From assembly GCA_964606085.1 (NCBI GenBank), contig CAZSFD010000020.1:1-62042 (forward strand): a stretch of 62,042 nt of DNA, given 5' to 3'. The notes beneath the pieces are model-generated. The model did no database searches and was not told the DNA's origin. It saw nothing but the letters and a program-made list of their open reading frames with translations. Shown here in pieces: positions 1 to 9,415 of this stretch. Numbering within the stretch: position 1 is the first letter of the stretch; the number at the start of each line of letters is the position of its first letter. The position numbers were made by a program, and so were the translations under genes. This DNA comes from CAIQJJ01 sp964606085 (GTDB taxonomy: Bacteria; Chloroflexota; Anaerolineae; Anaerolineales; UBA4823).

Positions 1-1
1 G

Positions 2-403
2 GTGGCCAATAATCCCAGCGTGTGTGCGCTGGCCCAGGCCCTGCACCCTGATTTTGGCAAAAAGAGCCTGCGGGATATTCGCCTGCTTTCGGTCAGCACT
101 GGCTCGCAGCCGAAGTATATTGACGTGCAAGACGGTGATTGGGGCCTGGCGCAATGGGGCATCAAACTGGTCAACATCTTGCTGGAAGGCGGCGTGGGGC
201 TGGCCGATTACCAGTGCAAACAAATTCTCGGCAAGTATTACCTGCGCCTCGACCCGATTTTGCCTGTGCCGGTGGAATTGGATAAGGTGGACGGTATCCC
301 CATTTTGCAAACGGTGGCCTGGCAATATGACCTGGCGAAAGCGACGGCCTGGTTGAAACGCTATTTCAAATCGGCCCCGCCCGGCGATCAATCGCCGGGT
401 TAG
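2..403 (+). CDS. Patatin-like phospholipase family protein, C-terminal part
   Basis: Only the last 133 residues are inside the window; the gene begins upstream. The segment starting VANNPSVCALAQAL followed by RDIRLLSVSTGSQ matches the region after the catalytic core in patatin-like acyl hydrolases, where an 'A-NNP' segment precedes a strand ending in a Gly-Ser/Thr pair. The Gly-x-Ser-x-Gly nucleophile elbow would lie upstream. The family hydrolyses acyl esters of lipids with a Ser-Asp dyad. The tail KSAPPGDQSPG is encoded by a small palindrome, so the last residues probably come from a repeat read through by the gene. Family assignment is good; substrate is unknown. Confidence 0.7.
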   Translation: MANNPSVCALAQALHPDFGKKSLRDIRLLSVSTGSQPKYIDVQDGDWGLAQWGIKLVNILLEGGVGLADYQCKQILGKYYLRLDPILPVPVELDKVDGIPILQTVAWQYDLAKATAWLKRYFKSAPPGDQSPG

Positions 404-427
404 CGAGCAGCGCCCGATCAATCGGGC
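380..427. repeat. Two adjacent small palindromes
   Basis: Two perfect hairpins stand side by side: 380-399 (arm CCCGGCGAT, loop CA) and 412-427 (arm GCCCGAT, loop CA). Both have the apex GATCAATC but different stem bases that still pair. The first overlaps the 3' end of the patatin gene; the second ends 36 bases before the ATG chosen for the phosphoesterase. Neither is followed by a T run, so neither is a classical terminator. Confidence 0.8.
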
Positions 428-463
428 TTGGTATTGCCGACTGGGTTTATCCAGATATTTCTC

Positions 464-1264
464 ATGCCATACAACATCCAACTGACCACCCACAACCTGA
501 AACTTCCCCGCCTGGACGCCGCATTTGACGGCTACCGCATTGCCCAAATCAGCGATTTTCACCTGGGCGAGTGGGGCAACGAGAAACGCCTGCACGCGGC
601 GGTAGAAATGGTCAACGCCCAAGCGCCTGATTTTATTGCCCTGACCGGTGACTATGTTTCCACCGATTCAGCCCTTTTCGCGCCCGATTTACCACAGGCG
701 CTTGCAAACTTGCGCGCCAGCGATGGCGTGGCCGCTGTGTTGGGCAATCATGACCATTATCATGGCGCTGAGGGGTTGCGGCGTGTCCTTGTCAATTGCG
801 GCGTGCGCGACCTGTCGAACACCTTTCTCACCATCAGGCGCGGCCCGGCCAGGCTGCATATCGCCGGGGTCGACTCGCTGCTCAAAAAGCACGCCGACCT
901 GCCGGCGCTGCTCGAACAATTGCCCGCTGACGGGGCGGCCATCTTGCTGGCCCACGAACCCGATTTCGCCGACACCAGCGCAGCCACAGGGCGCTTCGAT
1001 TTGCAGCTTTCGGGGCATTCGCACGGCGGGCAGGTGCGCTTCCCGGTCATCGGGCCGATTTTCTTCCCAAAACACGCCCATCAGTATCCCATGGGGCGCT
1101 ACCAAATCAATGGGATGATCCAGTACACCAACCGCGGCATCGGGCTGGGGCATTTGCCAATTCGGTTGAACTGCCCGGCGGAGGTGAGTTTGTTTGTGTT
1201 GGAACGTGAGGGGGGAAAAGTTAGGGAGTTAGGCGTTAGGAAAATCAGTCGGATAGGATCATGA
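464..1264 (+). CDS. Metallophosphoesterase (calcineurin-like, YkuE type)
   Basis: A 266-residue hydrolase with all metal-ligand blocks of the calcineurin-like fold in order: SDFHLG (about residue 28), LTGDYVS (about 64), GNHDHY (about 95), a HEP block (about 163) and SGHSHGGQ (about 183). Family members hydrolyse phosphomonoesters or phosphodiesters with two metal ions; YkuE-type proteins act at the membrane or cell wall. I chose ATG 464 because it puts the first core strand near the N-terminus; a TTG at 428 would add 12 residues derived from the palindrome. No signal peptide is visible. It overlaps the convergent PIG-L gene by 20 bases. Confidence 0.85.
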   Translation: MPYNIQLTTHNLKLPRLDAAFDGYRIAQISDFHLGEWGNEKRLHAAVEMVNAQAPDFIALTGDYVSTDSALFAPDLPQALANLRASDGVAAVLGNHDHYHGAEGLRRVLVNCGVRDLSNTFLTIRRGPARLHIAGVDSLLKKHADLPALLEQLPADGAAILLAHEPDFADTSAATGRFDLQLSGHSHGGQVRFPVIGPIFFPKHAHQYPMGRYQINGMIQYTNRGIGLGHLPIRLNCPAEVSLFVLEREGGKVRELGVRKISRIGS

Positions 1265-1964
1265 CGCGGAAGGATTCGGCCAGCGCCAGGCCCTTTTCTT
1301 GGCCGGTTTCTGCGGCCCATTTGCGCATTTCTTCGGCGGGGTCCCAGTCGCCCAGTTGGGAGGCGTGTTTGCGCAGGGCGGCGATTTTGGTCTCCAGCGT
1401 GTCGGCAATATCCACCCAGGTATCGGCGGTGTTGGTGCTGCTGAGGTAGACACGCTTGACGTTGTGCGGCTCGAAGCCTTCGGCAAGCAGTTCGGTGAAG
1501 ATCAGGCGTGTGCCAGCGGAGGGGAAGACGGCATCGCAGGCCACATCGGCGGCCACGCGGTGATCAGGGTGGTTCATGTAGCCGCTGCCGAAGAAGCGCA
1601 CGGTTGGGTCGCCGCATACCACCACTTCAGGTTTGAAGCGGCGAATCTGGCGGGTGACGTCGCGGCGCAGGTCGAGGGTGTGCTGCAAGATTCCGTCGGG
1701 ATAGCGCAAAAAGACGGTTTCGGCAATGCCGATGGTGGCGTTGGCAGCCAATTGCTCGGCTTCACGCAGTTTGGCGAGGTCTTCTTTGCAGGTGGCGGGG
1801 CAGTTGGGGTCGTTGGAGCCGGCGTCGCCGCTGGTGAGCAGCAGGGCGGTGATGTGGCTGCCAGCACGCGCCCAACGGGCCAGGGTTCCGGCGACGGTAA
1901 ATTCTTGATCGTCAGGATGGGCGAAGATGGTGAGGACGGTTTGGGGGGTGTATTCGGGTTCCAT
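1245..1964 (-). CDS. PIG-L family deacetylase
   Basis: A 239-residue LmbE/PIG-L protein. The zinc-binding motif AHPDDQEF lies near residue 15 and the second metal motif HPDHR near residue 132, as in GlcNAc-PI, mycothiol and bacillithiol pathway deacetylases. These enzymes remove N-acetyl groups from GlcNAc derivatives with one zinc ion. No thiol-biosynthesis partners are in the window, so the substrate stays open. The start ATG opens MEPEYTPQTVLTIF, with the first strand immediately behind it. Its 3' end overlaps the convergent phosphoesterase. Confidence 0.88.
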   Translation of the reverse strand: MEPEYTPQTVLTIFAHPDDQEFTVAGTLARWARAGSHITALLLTSGDAGSNDPNCPATCKEDLAKLREAEQLAANATIGIAETVFLRYPDGILQHTLDLRRDVTRQIRRFKPEVVVCGDPTVRFFGSGYMNHPDHRVAADVACDAVFPSAGTRLIFTELLAEGFEPHNVKRVYLSSTNTADTWVDIADTLETKIAALRKHASQLGDWDPAEEMRKWAAETGQEKGLALAESFRVMILSD

Positions 1965-2016
1965 CGTGTAGAGAAAAGAGAAATGAGAAAGAAGGGGCGA
2001 GAGGATTATACGCCAT

Positions 2017-2042
2017 GTAGGGCGAAATTAATTTCGCCCTAC
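2017..2042. repeat. 26-bp perfect palindrome
   Basis: The left half is GTAGGGCGAAATT and the right half is its exact reverse complement. A near-copy with one compensated base-pair change lies at 11125-11150. It sits 53 bases upstream of the PIG-L start codon. No T run follows it. Confidence 0.85.
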
Positions 2043-2082
2043 CCAAATAGGTCATACCAGGTTGGATTAATCAGATATTTTC

Positions 2083-2098
2083 TTACCCATTTGGGTAA
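2083..2098. repeat. Small palindrome upstream of the transporter gene
   Basis: Arms TTACCCA and TGGGTAA with a TT loop, in the 279-base divergent spacer between the PIG-L and transporter genes. The rest of this spacer (2099-2243) shows no reading frame or clear promoter to me beyond a purine-rich AGAGG before the start codon at 2244. Confidence 0.5.
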
Positions 2099-2243
2099 TT
2101 GGCAGGGTTATCCATTGGAAACGAGGGTCATTGTGTCGTCGAAAAATGATCCATACGGGCAATAGATAGATAGGCCCAACATCCATACAATAGCCCCCAA
2201 TTGAGCAAGATGATCTTCTCCCTGGACGAGAGCAGAGGTTTCT

Positions 2244-3548
2244 ATGTTTACCGCATTGTTGATCTTCGCACTTGCATACGTGGCGATTGCCAGCGAAAAA
2301 TTCCCCCGCCATTGGGTGGCGCTTACCGGCGGCGGGCTGCTGATCGTCTTTGGGGTGCTGACGCCCGATGAAGCGCTGACCTATATCAACTGGGAGACTC
2401 TCGGCCTGCTGGCGGGCATGTTCCTGCTGGTATCCATTTTGCAGGAGGCGGGCTTCTTCTCCTGGCTGGCGATGACGGCCGTGCGCAAGGTGAATTACCG
2501 CCCTGGCCCGTTGTTTGTGGTGCTGATTTTGCTGGCGGCCTTCCTCGCCATGTGGATGGATTCGATCACAGTGATGCTCTTCCTGGCAGCGCTGACGGTG
2601 CAACTGTGCCGCCTGCTGCGCCTCGACCCTATCCCGCTGGTGATTGCCGAGGTCTGCGCGGCCAACACCGGCGGCGCGGCCACCCTGGTTGGCGACCCGC
2701 CCAACGTCATCCTCGGCACAACCCTCGGCTTCACCTTTGCCGATTTCGTCACCCACACCGGGCCGATCTCGGTCCTGCTGGCCTTCGTGCTGCTTGGCAT
2801 CTTCTACTTCATCAACCGCAAATCGCTCAAAGACGCCCACGCCGCCCTGACCGACGAGACGATTGCCGAGATCGAAGCGCTGCACCACGAACCGCTGCAC
2901 GCTCACCTGACCCGCGTAGGCCTGACGGGCTTCCTCATGGCGGTAGGTTTGCTTATTTTCCACCTGCCGCTCAGCGCCGCCACCGGGCTGCCGATCAACG
3001 CCGCCACATCGGCAATCATCCCCGCCGGGCTGGCGATGATCGCCCTGCGCGACGATCAACGCCGCAAGTCGCTGGCAAAAGTGGATGGCGAGAGTATTTT
3101 GTTCTTTGCCGGCCTGTTCATGCTGATCGGCGGCCTCGAGAAGGTGCATCTGTTTGAGCATCTGGCCGACCTGCTCACCACCGCCACGGCGGGCAGCCCG
3201 AACACACTGGTTTTCGCCTTGCACTGGGGGCCGGGGTTGGCCTCCGGCGTACTCGATAACGTGCCGCTGGCGCTGGCGATGAGCTACGTGCTGCAAGATT
3301 TGGCCGCCAACCCCGGTATGCCCGCCCTGGCGCTGATGGTCTGGTCGCTGGCGTTGGGCGTGGATATTGGCGGCAACATGACACCGATTGGCGCTTCGGC
3401 CAATGTAGTGGCCTACGCCTACATGGAACATCACCACGGCGCAGTCGGCTGGAAGCGCTGGCTGGTTGTAGCAGCCCCGGCAACGATTATTGCCATGCTC
3501 ATCGCCTCGGTGCTGGTGCTGTGGAAGGGACATATCGGCTGGTATTAG
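2244..3548 (+). CDS. ArsB/NhaD (ion transporter superfamily) membrane protein
   Basis: A 434-residue polytopic membrane protein with about 11 hydrophobic segments. Two half-repeat signatures of the ArsB/NhaD/CitM superfamily are visible: TLVGDPPNVILGT near residue 150 and GGNMTPIGASANVVAY near residue 375, each with the conserved Asn in a helix break. The superfamily includes arsenite efflux and Na+/H+ antiporters as well as dicarboxylate carriers. No arsR, arsC or arsA lies nearby, so sodium/proton exchange or an organic-anion role is as likely as arsenite export. AGAGG precedes the ATG at good spacing. Confidence 0.85.
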   Translation: MFTALLIFALAYVAIASEKFPRHWVALTGGGLLIVFGVLTPDEALTYINWETLGLLAGMFLLVSILQEAGFFSWLAMTAVRKVNYRPGPLFVVLILLAAFLAMWMDSITVMLFLAALTVQLCRLLRLDPIPLVIAEVCAANTGGAATLVGDPPNVILGTTLGFTFADFVTHTGPISVLLAFVLLGIFYFINRKSLKDAHAALTDETIAEIEALHHEPLHAHLTRVGLTGFLMAVGLLIFHLPLSAATGLPINAATSAIIPAGLAMIALRDDQRRKSLAKVDGESILFFAGLFMLIGGLEKVHLFEHLADLLTTATAGSPNTLVFALHWGPGLASGVLDNVPLALAMSYVLQDLAANPGMPALALMVWSLALGVDIGGNMTPIGASANVVAYAYMEHHHGAVGWKRWLVVAAPATIIAMLIASVLVLWKGHIGWY

Positions 3549-3622
3549 GCCGGGAGGAGGATGTGTATGCAGGTAGCAAGGTTGCAAGTTGAAAGTTAGA
3601 AGGTTAGGAATTTAGGAATTCT

Positions 3623-3637
3623 AGACTTCCAAAGTCT
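3623..3637. repeat. Small hairpin before the ammonium transporter
   Basis: Arms AGACTT and AAGTCT around a CCA loop, in the spacer between the two transporter genes. It resembles the other three-base-loop palindromes of the window (10628, 15658, 24240). Confidence 0.55.
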
Positions 3638-3676
3638 CACACTAAGGAATATTTTTTTGTAGAAGGAGAAAATCTC

Positions 3677-5065
<1,389 letters not shown>

Positions 5066-5075
5066 GACAATTCTC

Positions 5076-5138
5076 ACCACAAAGGACACAAAGGCTCACC
5101 AAGGATTATCCTTCGTGTTCCTTTGTGTCCTTTGTGGT
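5076..5138. repeat. Large stem-loop after the amt gene
   Basis: Two perfect 19-base arms, 5076-5094 (begins ACCACAAAGG) and 5120-5138, enclose a loop that folds again around AAGGA-TTA-TCCTT. The arms are built from the direct repeats CACAAAGG/CACAAAGG. It starts 10 bases after the amt stop codon. There is no strong T run, so it may be a mobile palindromic repeat or a processing site rather than a terminator. The rest of the 192-base spacer holds nothing I recognise. Confidence 0.7.
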
Positions 5139-5257
5139 TCAACAAGCTTTTGATCCCCGTCAACGAATAAACGAATAGGAAAACGAACGGTCAACTTTCA
5201 TTTGCTTATTCGTTCCCCATTCGCCGACACCCTCACCACACAGAAACGAAGGCGCTC

Positions 5258-5539
5258 ATGCACGAAACCACCACCACGGGGCTGTTCTCCCCGCCCGCCC
5301 TGCTCTACCTGGGCATCGGGCTGGTGACGGCCCGCATTTTGCTCGAAGGCACGCCCACCCGCGGCCTGAAGTGGCTGGCCTGGCTGCAACTGCTGGTCAA
5401 GGCCGCTTCGATCACCCTGCTCTGGCCGCTGGTGCTGTTCCTGGAACGTTTTGAAGAATGGATCAAAGCAGCGCAGGCTCCCGCAGAAACCCAACCATCC
5501 CCCACAAACGAGGCCGCCCATGACCGCCCAGGCCACTAA
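5258..5539 (+). CDS. Small hypothetical membrane protein
   Basis: A 93-residue protein I do not recognise. Residues 12-27 (ALLYLGIGLVTARILL) and about 42-62 (WLQLLVKAASITLLWPLVLFL) look like two membrane segments, followed by an amphipathic helix and a Pro/Ala-rich tail. Its last 20 bases overlap the start of the amino-acid permease, so it is probably translated with it and could be an accessory subunit of that carrier. This link rests on position only. Real coding is supported by the clean hydrophobic pattern and the translational overlap. Confidence 0.6.
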   Translation: MHETTTTGLFSPPALLYLGIGLVTARILLEGTPTRGLKWLAWLQLLVKAASITLLWPLVLFLERFEEWIKAAQAPAETQPSPTNEAAHDRPGH

Positions 5540-7001
5540 CCCCGCCGCCCCCGCCAGCCGCTCCGTGCGCAAAACCCTCGGTCTCACCGGCGTCACCATC
5601 AACGCCATGGCCCTCACCGCCCCCGGCGCGTTCATCTGGCTGCTCTACCAGGCCCAGGCCGCCGCCTCGCCAAATGGCATCCTGGGCATCTGGCCGGGCG
5701 TGCTGGCGGCGCTGATTGGGGCGCTGATTACGGCGCTCTCGTTTGGCGAGTTGGCCCGGCGCTACCCCGAAGCCGGCCTGCGCAGCGCCTATCACTTTGC
5801 CGAACAGGTCTTCCGCACGCAAAAACTCCCGCCCCAACACCCCGGCGCACGCATCGCCAAATTCGTCACCGGCTGGACGGCGCACCTGTATTACTGGGTC
5901 TACCCCGGCGTGATGGTGGCCTTCATGGGCATTCTGGCCGATTACCTGCTGCGGCAGTTCGGCTACCAGCCCACCGTAGCCGGGCAGATTATCCTTGCCT
6001 GCGCCTTTGCCGCCTTCATCGGATTTTTAGCCCTGCGCGGCATCACCGGCACGACGACGACGAGCATTATCCTGAATACCGTGCAACTGGTGACGCTGAT
6101 CACCTTCAGCGCCCTGGCGATTGCCTTCCGGCTGATCAACCCGCTCGGCCTGGCGTCGGCCGAATGGGCCGCGCCCTCCCCGGCAGCGGTGATCCTGCCA
6201 ACCGGCCTGGCCCCGCTGCTCGTCCAGATGTTCCTGGCGATGATGCTGATGGCCGGCTTCGAGGCCTCCACCAGCCTGGCGGCCAACGCCAACAACCCCA
6301 AACGCGACATTCCACGCGCCGCCGTACTCGGGCTGATCATCCAGGGTGTGCTGGTGTATTTGCTGTCCTACTTCGCCAGCGGTTTCGCCTTCAACACCCG
6401 TCTGCCTGCCCCGGCTACGCTCCATGCCCCCATCGGCGACCTGGCGCTGCAAATTGGCGATTCCCTGCTGGCCGGCAATGGCTTCTCGCTGATGATGGTC
6501 GTGGCCCTGACGGTGATCGTGGCCCTGGTGGCCGCCACGTTGACGGCGATGAACAACGGCGCGCGCATCACCTTTTCGATGGCGATGGATGACGAAATGC
6601 CCGACCTGTTGGGCTTCCTGCACCCCAAATACGCCACGCCCTACATGATCGTCATCATCATGGGCATTTTCACCGGCCTCGTCGGCGCGCTGGGGCTGCT
6701 CGGCGGGCTGCCGGCACTGATGGGCATCATTTTGGCGGCCAACCTGGGGGCGTTCTCGCTCTACGCCCTGCTGTGCGCCCTGACCATCACCGCCTACGCC
6801 GGGACGCCCGAATTCAGCCTGCTGCGCCACGCCGTGCTGCCCATCATTGGGCTGCTGCTCAACACAGGCATGGTCATCGCTATCCTCGCCATCGGCCTTG
6901 CCAGTGACGGCGTGCTGCGCCAGGCAGTCGCATTGGCGGGCGGGCTGGCGGGCGTGTGGCTGGTGATCTGCGTGGTGTATTTTTTTATCAAGAAAAAATG
7001 A
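5520..7001 (+). CDS. APC family amino acid permease
   Basis: A 493-residue transporter with about 12 membrane segments. The N-terminal TLGLTGVTINAMALTAPGAF carries the glycine-rich helix-1 break that binds substrate in APC-fold carriers, and LSFGELARRYPEAG is the conserved helix-2/loop motif. It is likely a proton- or sodium-coupled amino-acid importer; the substrate cannot be read from sequence. ATG 5520 gives MTAQATNPAAPASRSVRKTL; an upstream ATG at 5451 lies inside the previous gene and adds an unlikely basic stretch. It ends in an ATGA overlap with the GNAT gene. Confidence 0.88.
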   Translation: MTAQATNPAAPASRSVRKTLGLTGVTINAMALTAPGAFIWLLYQAQAAASPNGILGIWPGVLAALIGALITALSFGELARRYPEAGLRSAYHFAEQVFRTQKLPPQHPGARIAKFVTGWTAHLYYWVYPGVMVAFMGILADYLLRQFGYQPTVAGQIILACAFAAFIGFLALRGITGTTTTSIILNTVQLVTLITFSALAIAFRLINPLGLASAEWAAPSPAAVILPTGLAPLLVQMFLAMMLMAGFEASTSLAANANNPKRDIPRAAVLGLIIQGVLVYLLSYFASGFAFNTRLPAPATLHAPIGDLALQIGDSLLAGNGFSLMMVVALTVIVALVAATLTAMNNGARITFSMAMDDEMPDLLGFLHPKYATPYMIVIIMGIFTGLVGALGLLGGLPALMGIILAANLGAFSLYALLCALTITAYAGTPEFSLLRHAVLPIIGLLLNTGMVIAILAIGLASDGVLRQAVALAGGLAGVWLVICVVYFFIKKK

Positions 7002-7543
7002 CCCTCACAGACTTCTCCATCCTCAGCATCCATCGCTACGATGCCGATCAGGTGTATGCGCTCCATGAAATCATCGCCGAATGCGGCGAAGACATGAAGC
7101 AGCGCTATGGCCTGGTTCACTGGTCGCCGCCCTACCCCATCGAAACGATGCGCCGCCACGCCTGCGAATTGAACGTCTATGGCGTTCACCAGCGCAACGG
7201 GCATGGCGAGCAGGTGATTGGCACGTTCACGGTTGGGCAGCATGGCTGGAATTACGACAACCGCCTGTGGGCCAGCGCACAGCACCGCCCGCTCTACATG
7301 GGCAAGATGGCGATCCGCCCGGCGTATCAGCAACAGGGGCTGGGGAAGTGGTGCGTGGGTAAAGTGGAAGAATTTGCCCGCGCCTGGAACTGCCAGGCAG
7401 TGCGCTTCGACGCCGTGGCGCAGCATACCCGGCTGATCCAGTTCTACCAGCATCTTGGCTATCACGTGCGCGGCACGCGCCCCATCGTAGATTGGCGCGG
7501 GCTGGAATGGGAGATTGTTTATCTTGAAAAGATTGTTGCCTGA
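6998..7543 (+). CDS. GNAT family N-acetyltransferase
   Basis: A 181-residue acetyltransferase. The acetyl-CoA binding motif A is seen as MAIRPAYQQQGLGKWCVGKVEEFA (about residues 105-128, R/Q-x-x-G-x-G/A pattern Q-Q-G-L-G-K). A C-terminal FYQHLGYHVRG motif follows, as in many GNAT enzymes. The acceptor is unknown. ATG 6998 overlaps the permease stop (ATGA), and the 3' end overlaps the phosphatase start, placing it in a translationally coupled chain with transport and Ser/Thr phosphorylation genes. Confidence 0.85.
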   Translation: MTLTDFSILSIHRYDADQVYALHEIIAECGEDMKQRYGLVHWSPPYPIETMRRHACELNVYGVHQRNGHGEQVIGTFTVGQHGWNYDNRLWASAQHRPLYMGKMAIRPAYQQQGLGKWCVGKVEEFARAWNCQAVRFDAVAQHTRLIQFYQHLGYHVRGTRPIVDWRGLEWEIVYLEKIVA

Positions 7544-8378
7544 GATTGAATCGAGTGGGTTGAGTATCGTCGGCCCGGTGCGCGAGGATAACCAGGATTC
7601 GATCTTACTGCCCGACGAGTCCCTGCCCGAAATTCCCGGCTCGCTGTTTGCCGTGGCCGACGGCATGGGCGGCTACGCGCATGGCGGCATGGCAAGCCAC
7701 CTGGCGGTTGAAACTTTGTTCTCGGCCTTGCACGAAAACCCCACCGATAAACCCGAAAAGGCCCTGCGCCGCGGCGTGGAAGCGGCCAACATCGGCATCT
7801 ACAAGGTGGCCCAGCACATCGGCGCGGGACGCATGGGCACCACCCTCACCGCCGCCTACATCGTGGGCAACCTGCTGCACCTGGCCCACGTCGGTGACAG
7901 CCGGGCCTACCTGGCGCGACAGGGCAAAGTGACCTGCCTCACCGCCGATCACACCGTGGTCGGCGATATGGTGCGCGCCCGCCTGATCACCCCCGAAAAG
8001 GTACGCACGCACTCCCAACGCTCCATCCTCACCCGCGCCCTCGGCATGACGTTGTTCGTCCAGCCAGATGTAGAGCAAATCAGGCTGCAAAACGACGACC
8101 GGTTGATCCTGTGCAGCGATGGCGTGTGGTCGGCCTTGCAGGAAGAAGAAATTGCCGCCCTGACCAACGAAACCCACGCAATCAGCGTACTCGGCCAGAA
8201 GTTGATTGACCTGGCCCTCGCTCACGAGACCGACGACAACTGCTCGGTGGTGACGCTGCACATTCAGGGCTTCATCGAGGTCGAAGCACCCCTCGAAACC
8301 CGCAAGAACGGCCACGGCCCAAGCGATTGGCTCAAAAAACTGCTGGGACGCAGCCAGGCAGCCCTGGTCAACCCGTAG
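7524..8378 (+). CDS. PP2C-family Ser/Thr protein phosphatase
   Basis: A 284-residue PPM/PP2C phosphatase (Stp/PrpC type). Metal-binding motifs are all present: REDNQD near residue 20, VADGMGGYAHGG near 45, HVGDSRAYL near 125, LCSDGVWSAL near 195 and DDNCSVVTL near 240. It removes phosphate from Ser/Thr residues with two Mn/Mg ions and normally opposes the kinase encoded next to it. No ATG is available; TTG 7524 has GGGAG ten bases upstream, whereas TTG 7515 is too close to it. The start overlaps the GNAT gene by 20 bases. Confidence 0.92.
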   Translation: MKRLLPEIESSGLSIVGPVREDNQDSILLPDESLPEIPGSLFAVADGMGGYAHGGMASHLAVETLFSALHENPTDKPEKALRRGVEAANIGIYKVAQHIGAGRMGTTLTAAYIVGNLLHLAHVGDSRAYLARQGKVTCLTADHTVVGDMVRARLITPEKVRTHSQRSILTRALGMTLFVQPDVEQIRLQNDDRLILCSDGVWSALQEEEIAALTNETHAISVLGQKLIDLALAHETDDNCSVVTLHIQGFIEVEAPLETRKNGHGPSDWLKKLLGRSQAALVNP

Positions 8379-8401
8379 CACAGGATTAATCCGGTGCTAC
8401 A

Positions 8402-8410
8402 TGCTATAAT
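8402..8410 (+). promoter_or_regulatory. Extended -10 promoter before the Ser/Thr kinase
   Basis: TGCTATAAT is a perfect extended -10 element (TG-n-TATAAT). The kinase ATG lies at 8421, so a start 6-8 bases after the box gives a leader of only a few bases. The expected -35 position reads AGGATT, which is weak, as is usual for extended -10 promoters. Confidence 0.6.
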
Positions 8411-8420
8411 CTCAACCAAG

Positions 8421-9392
8421 ATGCTACAAATCGGCGACCAATTCGACCAATATCAAATCCAATCGCACATGGCCCAGGGGGGAATGAGCGATGTCTATCG
8501 GGCCTACGATATGGTTCACCGCCGCGAGGTGGTGATCAAAATCCCCGATCAGGCGATGATCGGCGACCCGGCCCAATACGAACGCTTCCAACGTGAACTC
8601 GAAGTGATGAGTACGCTCAACCACCCGGCTATTCTCAAGGGCCTGGGGTCGGGGCGTTACAACCGCATTCCTTACCTGGCTACGGAGTTTGTGGATGGCA
8701 AATCGCTGCGTCAGATCATCGAAGAAGCGGCCCCGCTGCCCGTAGAAGAAGCTATCGCCCTGATCACCAAAATTGCCGACGGCATGGCGTACTGCCACCA
8801 AAACGAGGTCATCCACCGCGACCTGAAACCCGAAAACATCCTCATCACCGCTGAGGGCCAGCCGGTGATCATGGATTTCGGCCTGGCGCTGACCAAAGGC
8901 TCGCACCGTGTCACCTACTCCAACCTGAGCGCCACCATGGGCACGCCCGATTATATGGCCCCCGAACAAATAGACGGCCAACGCGGCGACGCCCGCACCG
9001 ATGTCTACGCCCTCGGCACAATCCTGTTCGAGTTGCTGGCTGGCCGCCTGCCCTTCAGCGGCGATACGCCCATGGCGGTGATGGCGCAGCATCTCAATGG
9101 CAGCGCCCCCCGCCTCGACAAACTCAACCCGGCCGTCTCACCCGAAATCGCCGCTGTGGTCGCGGCCAGCTTGCAGCGCGACCCCAACAAGCGCTACGCC
9201 GATATGCCCGCCTTCATCGCCGCTCTGCAGCACCCCGAAAGCGCCGACCTCGCCATTTTGGACGCAATCGGCGAGAACCCCGCGCCCCCACCCACACTCG
9301 AAAGCCTGCAAACGCTCAAGGCCGTGGGCATTGCGCTGGGAATTTTGGCCGGGATTGTTGTGCTGGCGTTTTTGTTACAGGCTATTCGCTAA
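8421..9392 (+). CDS. Membrane-anchored Ser/Thr protein kinase (PknB type)
   Basis: A 323-residue Hanks-type kinase. Visible are a glycine loop (AQGGMSDVYRAYD, about 20-32), the ATP Lys in VVIKIP, the catalytic loop HRDLKPENIL (about 133), DFGLA (about 152), the activation end GTPDYMAPEQ and the helix motif DVYALGTILFELLAGRLPF. After residue 295 one membrane helix (ALGILAGIVVLAFLLQAI) ends the protein with almost no outer domain, so it has no sensor region of its own. ATG 8421 is preferred over GTG 8394, which lies upstream of the -10 box. It pairs with the PP2C gene. Confidence 0.93.
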   Translation: MLQIGDQFDQYQIQSHMAQGGMSDVYRAYDMVHRREVVIKIPDQAMIGDPAQYERFQRELEVMSTLNHPAILKGLGSGRYNRIPYLATEFVDGKSLRQIIEEAAPLPVEEAIALITKIADGMAYCHQNEVIHRDLKPENILITAEGQPVIMDFGLALTKGSHRVTYSNLSATMGTPDYMAPEQIDGQRGDARTDVYALGTILFELLAGRLPFSGDTPMAVMAQHLNGSAPRLDKLNPAVSPEIAAVVAASLQRDPNKRYADMPAFIAALQHPESADLAILDAIGENPAPPPTLESLQTLKAVGIALGILAGIVVLAFLLQAIR

Positions 9393-9415
9393 TCTCCCAC
9401 CACAGAAAGATCATT

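Noticed and set aside
1299..2165. 288-codon open frame antisense to the PIG-L gene
   Set aside because: Low-complexity Gly/Ala/Val composition without motifs, while the opposite strand has clear zinc motifs.
2244..3548. Arsenite efflux pump ArsB as a firm call
   Set aside because: Family signatures fit ArsB and NhaD equally, and no arsenic-resistance gene is adjacent.
2067..3587. 506-codon open frame antisense to the ArsB/NhaD-like gene
   Set aside because: Rich in Gln, His, Arg and Gly with no domain pattern; it is a GC-skew shadow of the transporter gene on the other strand.
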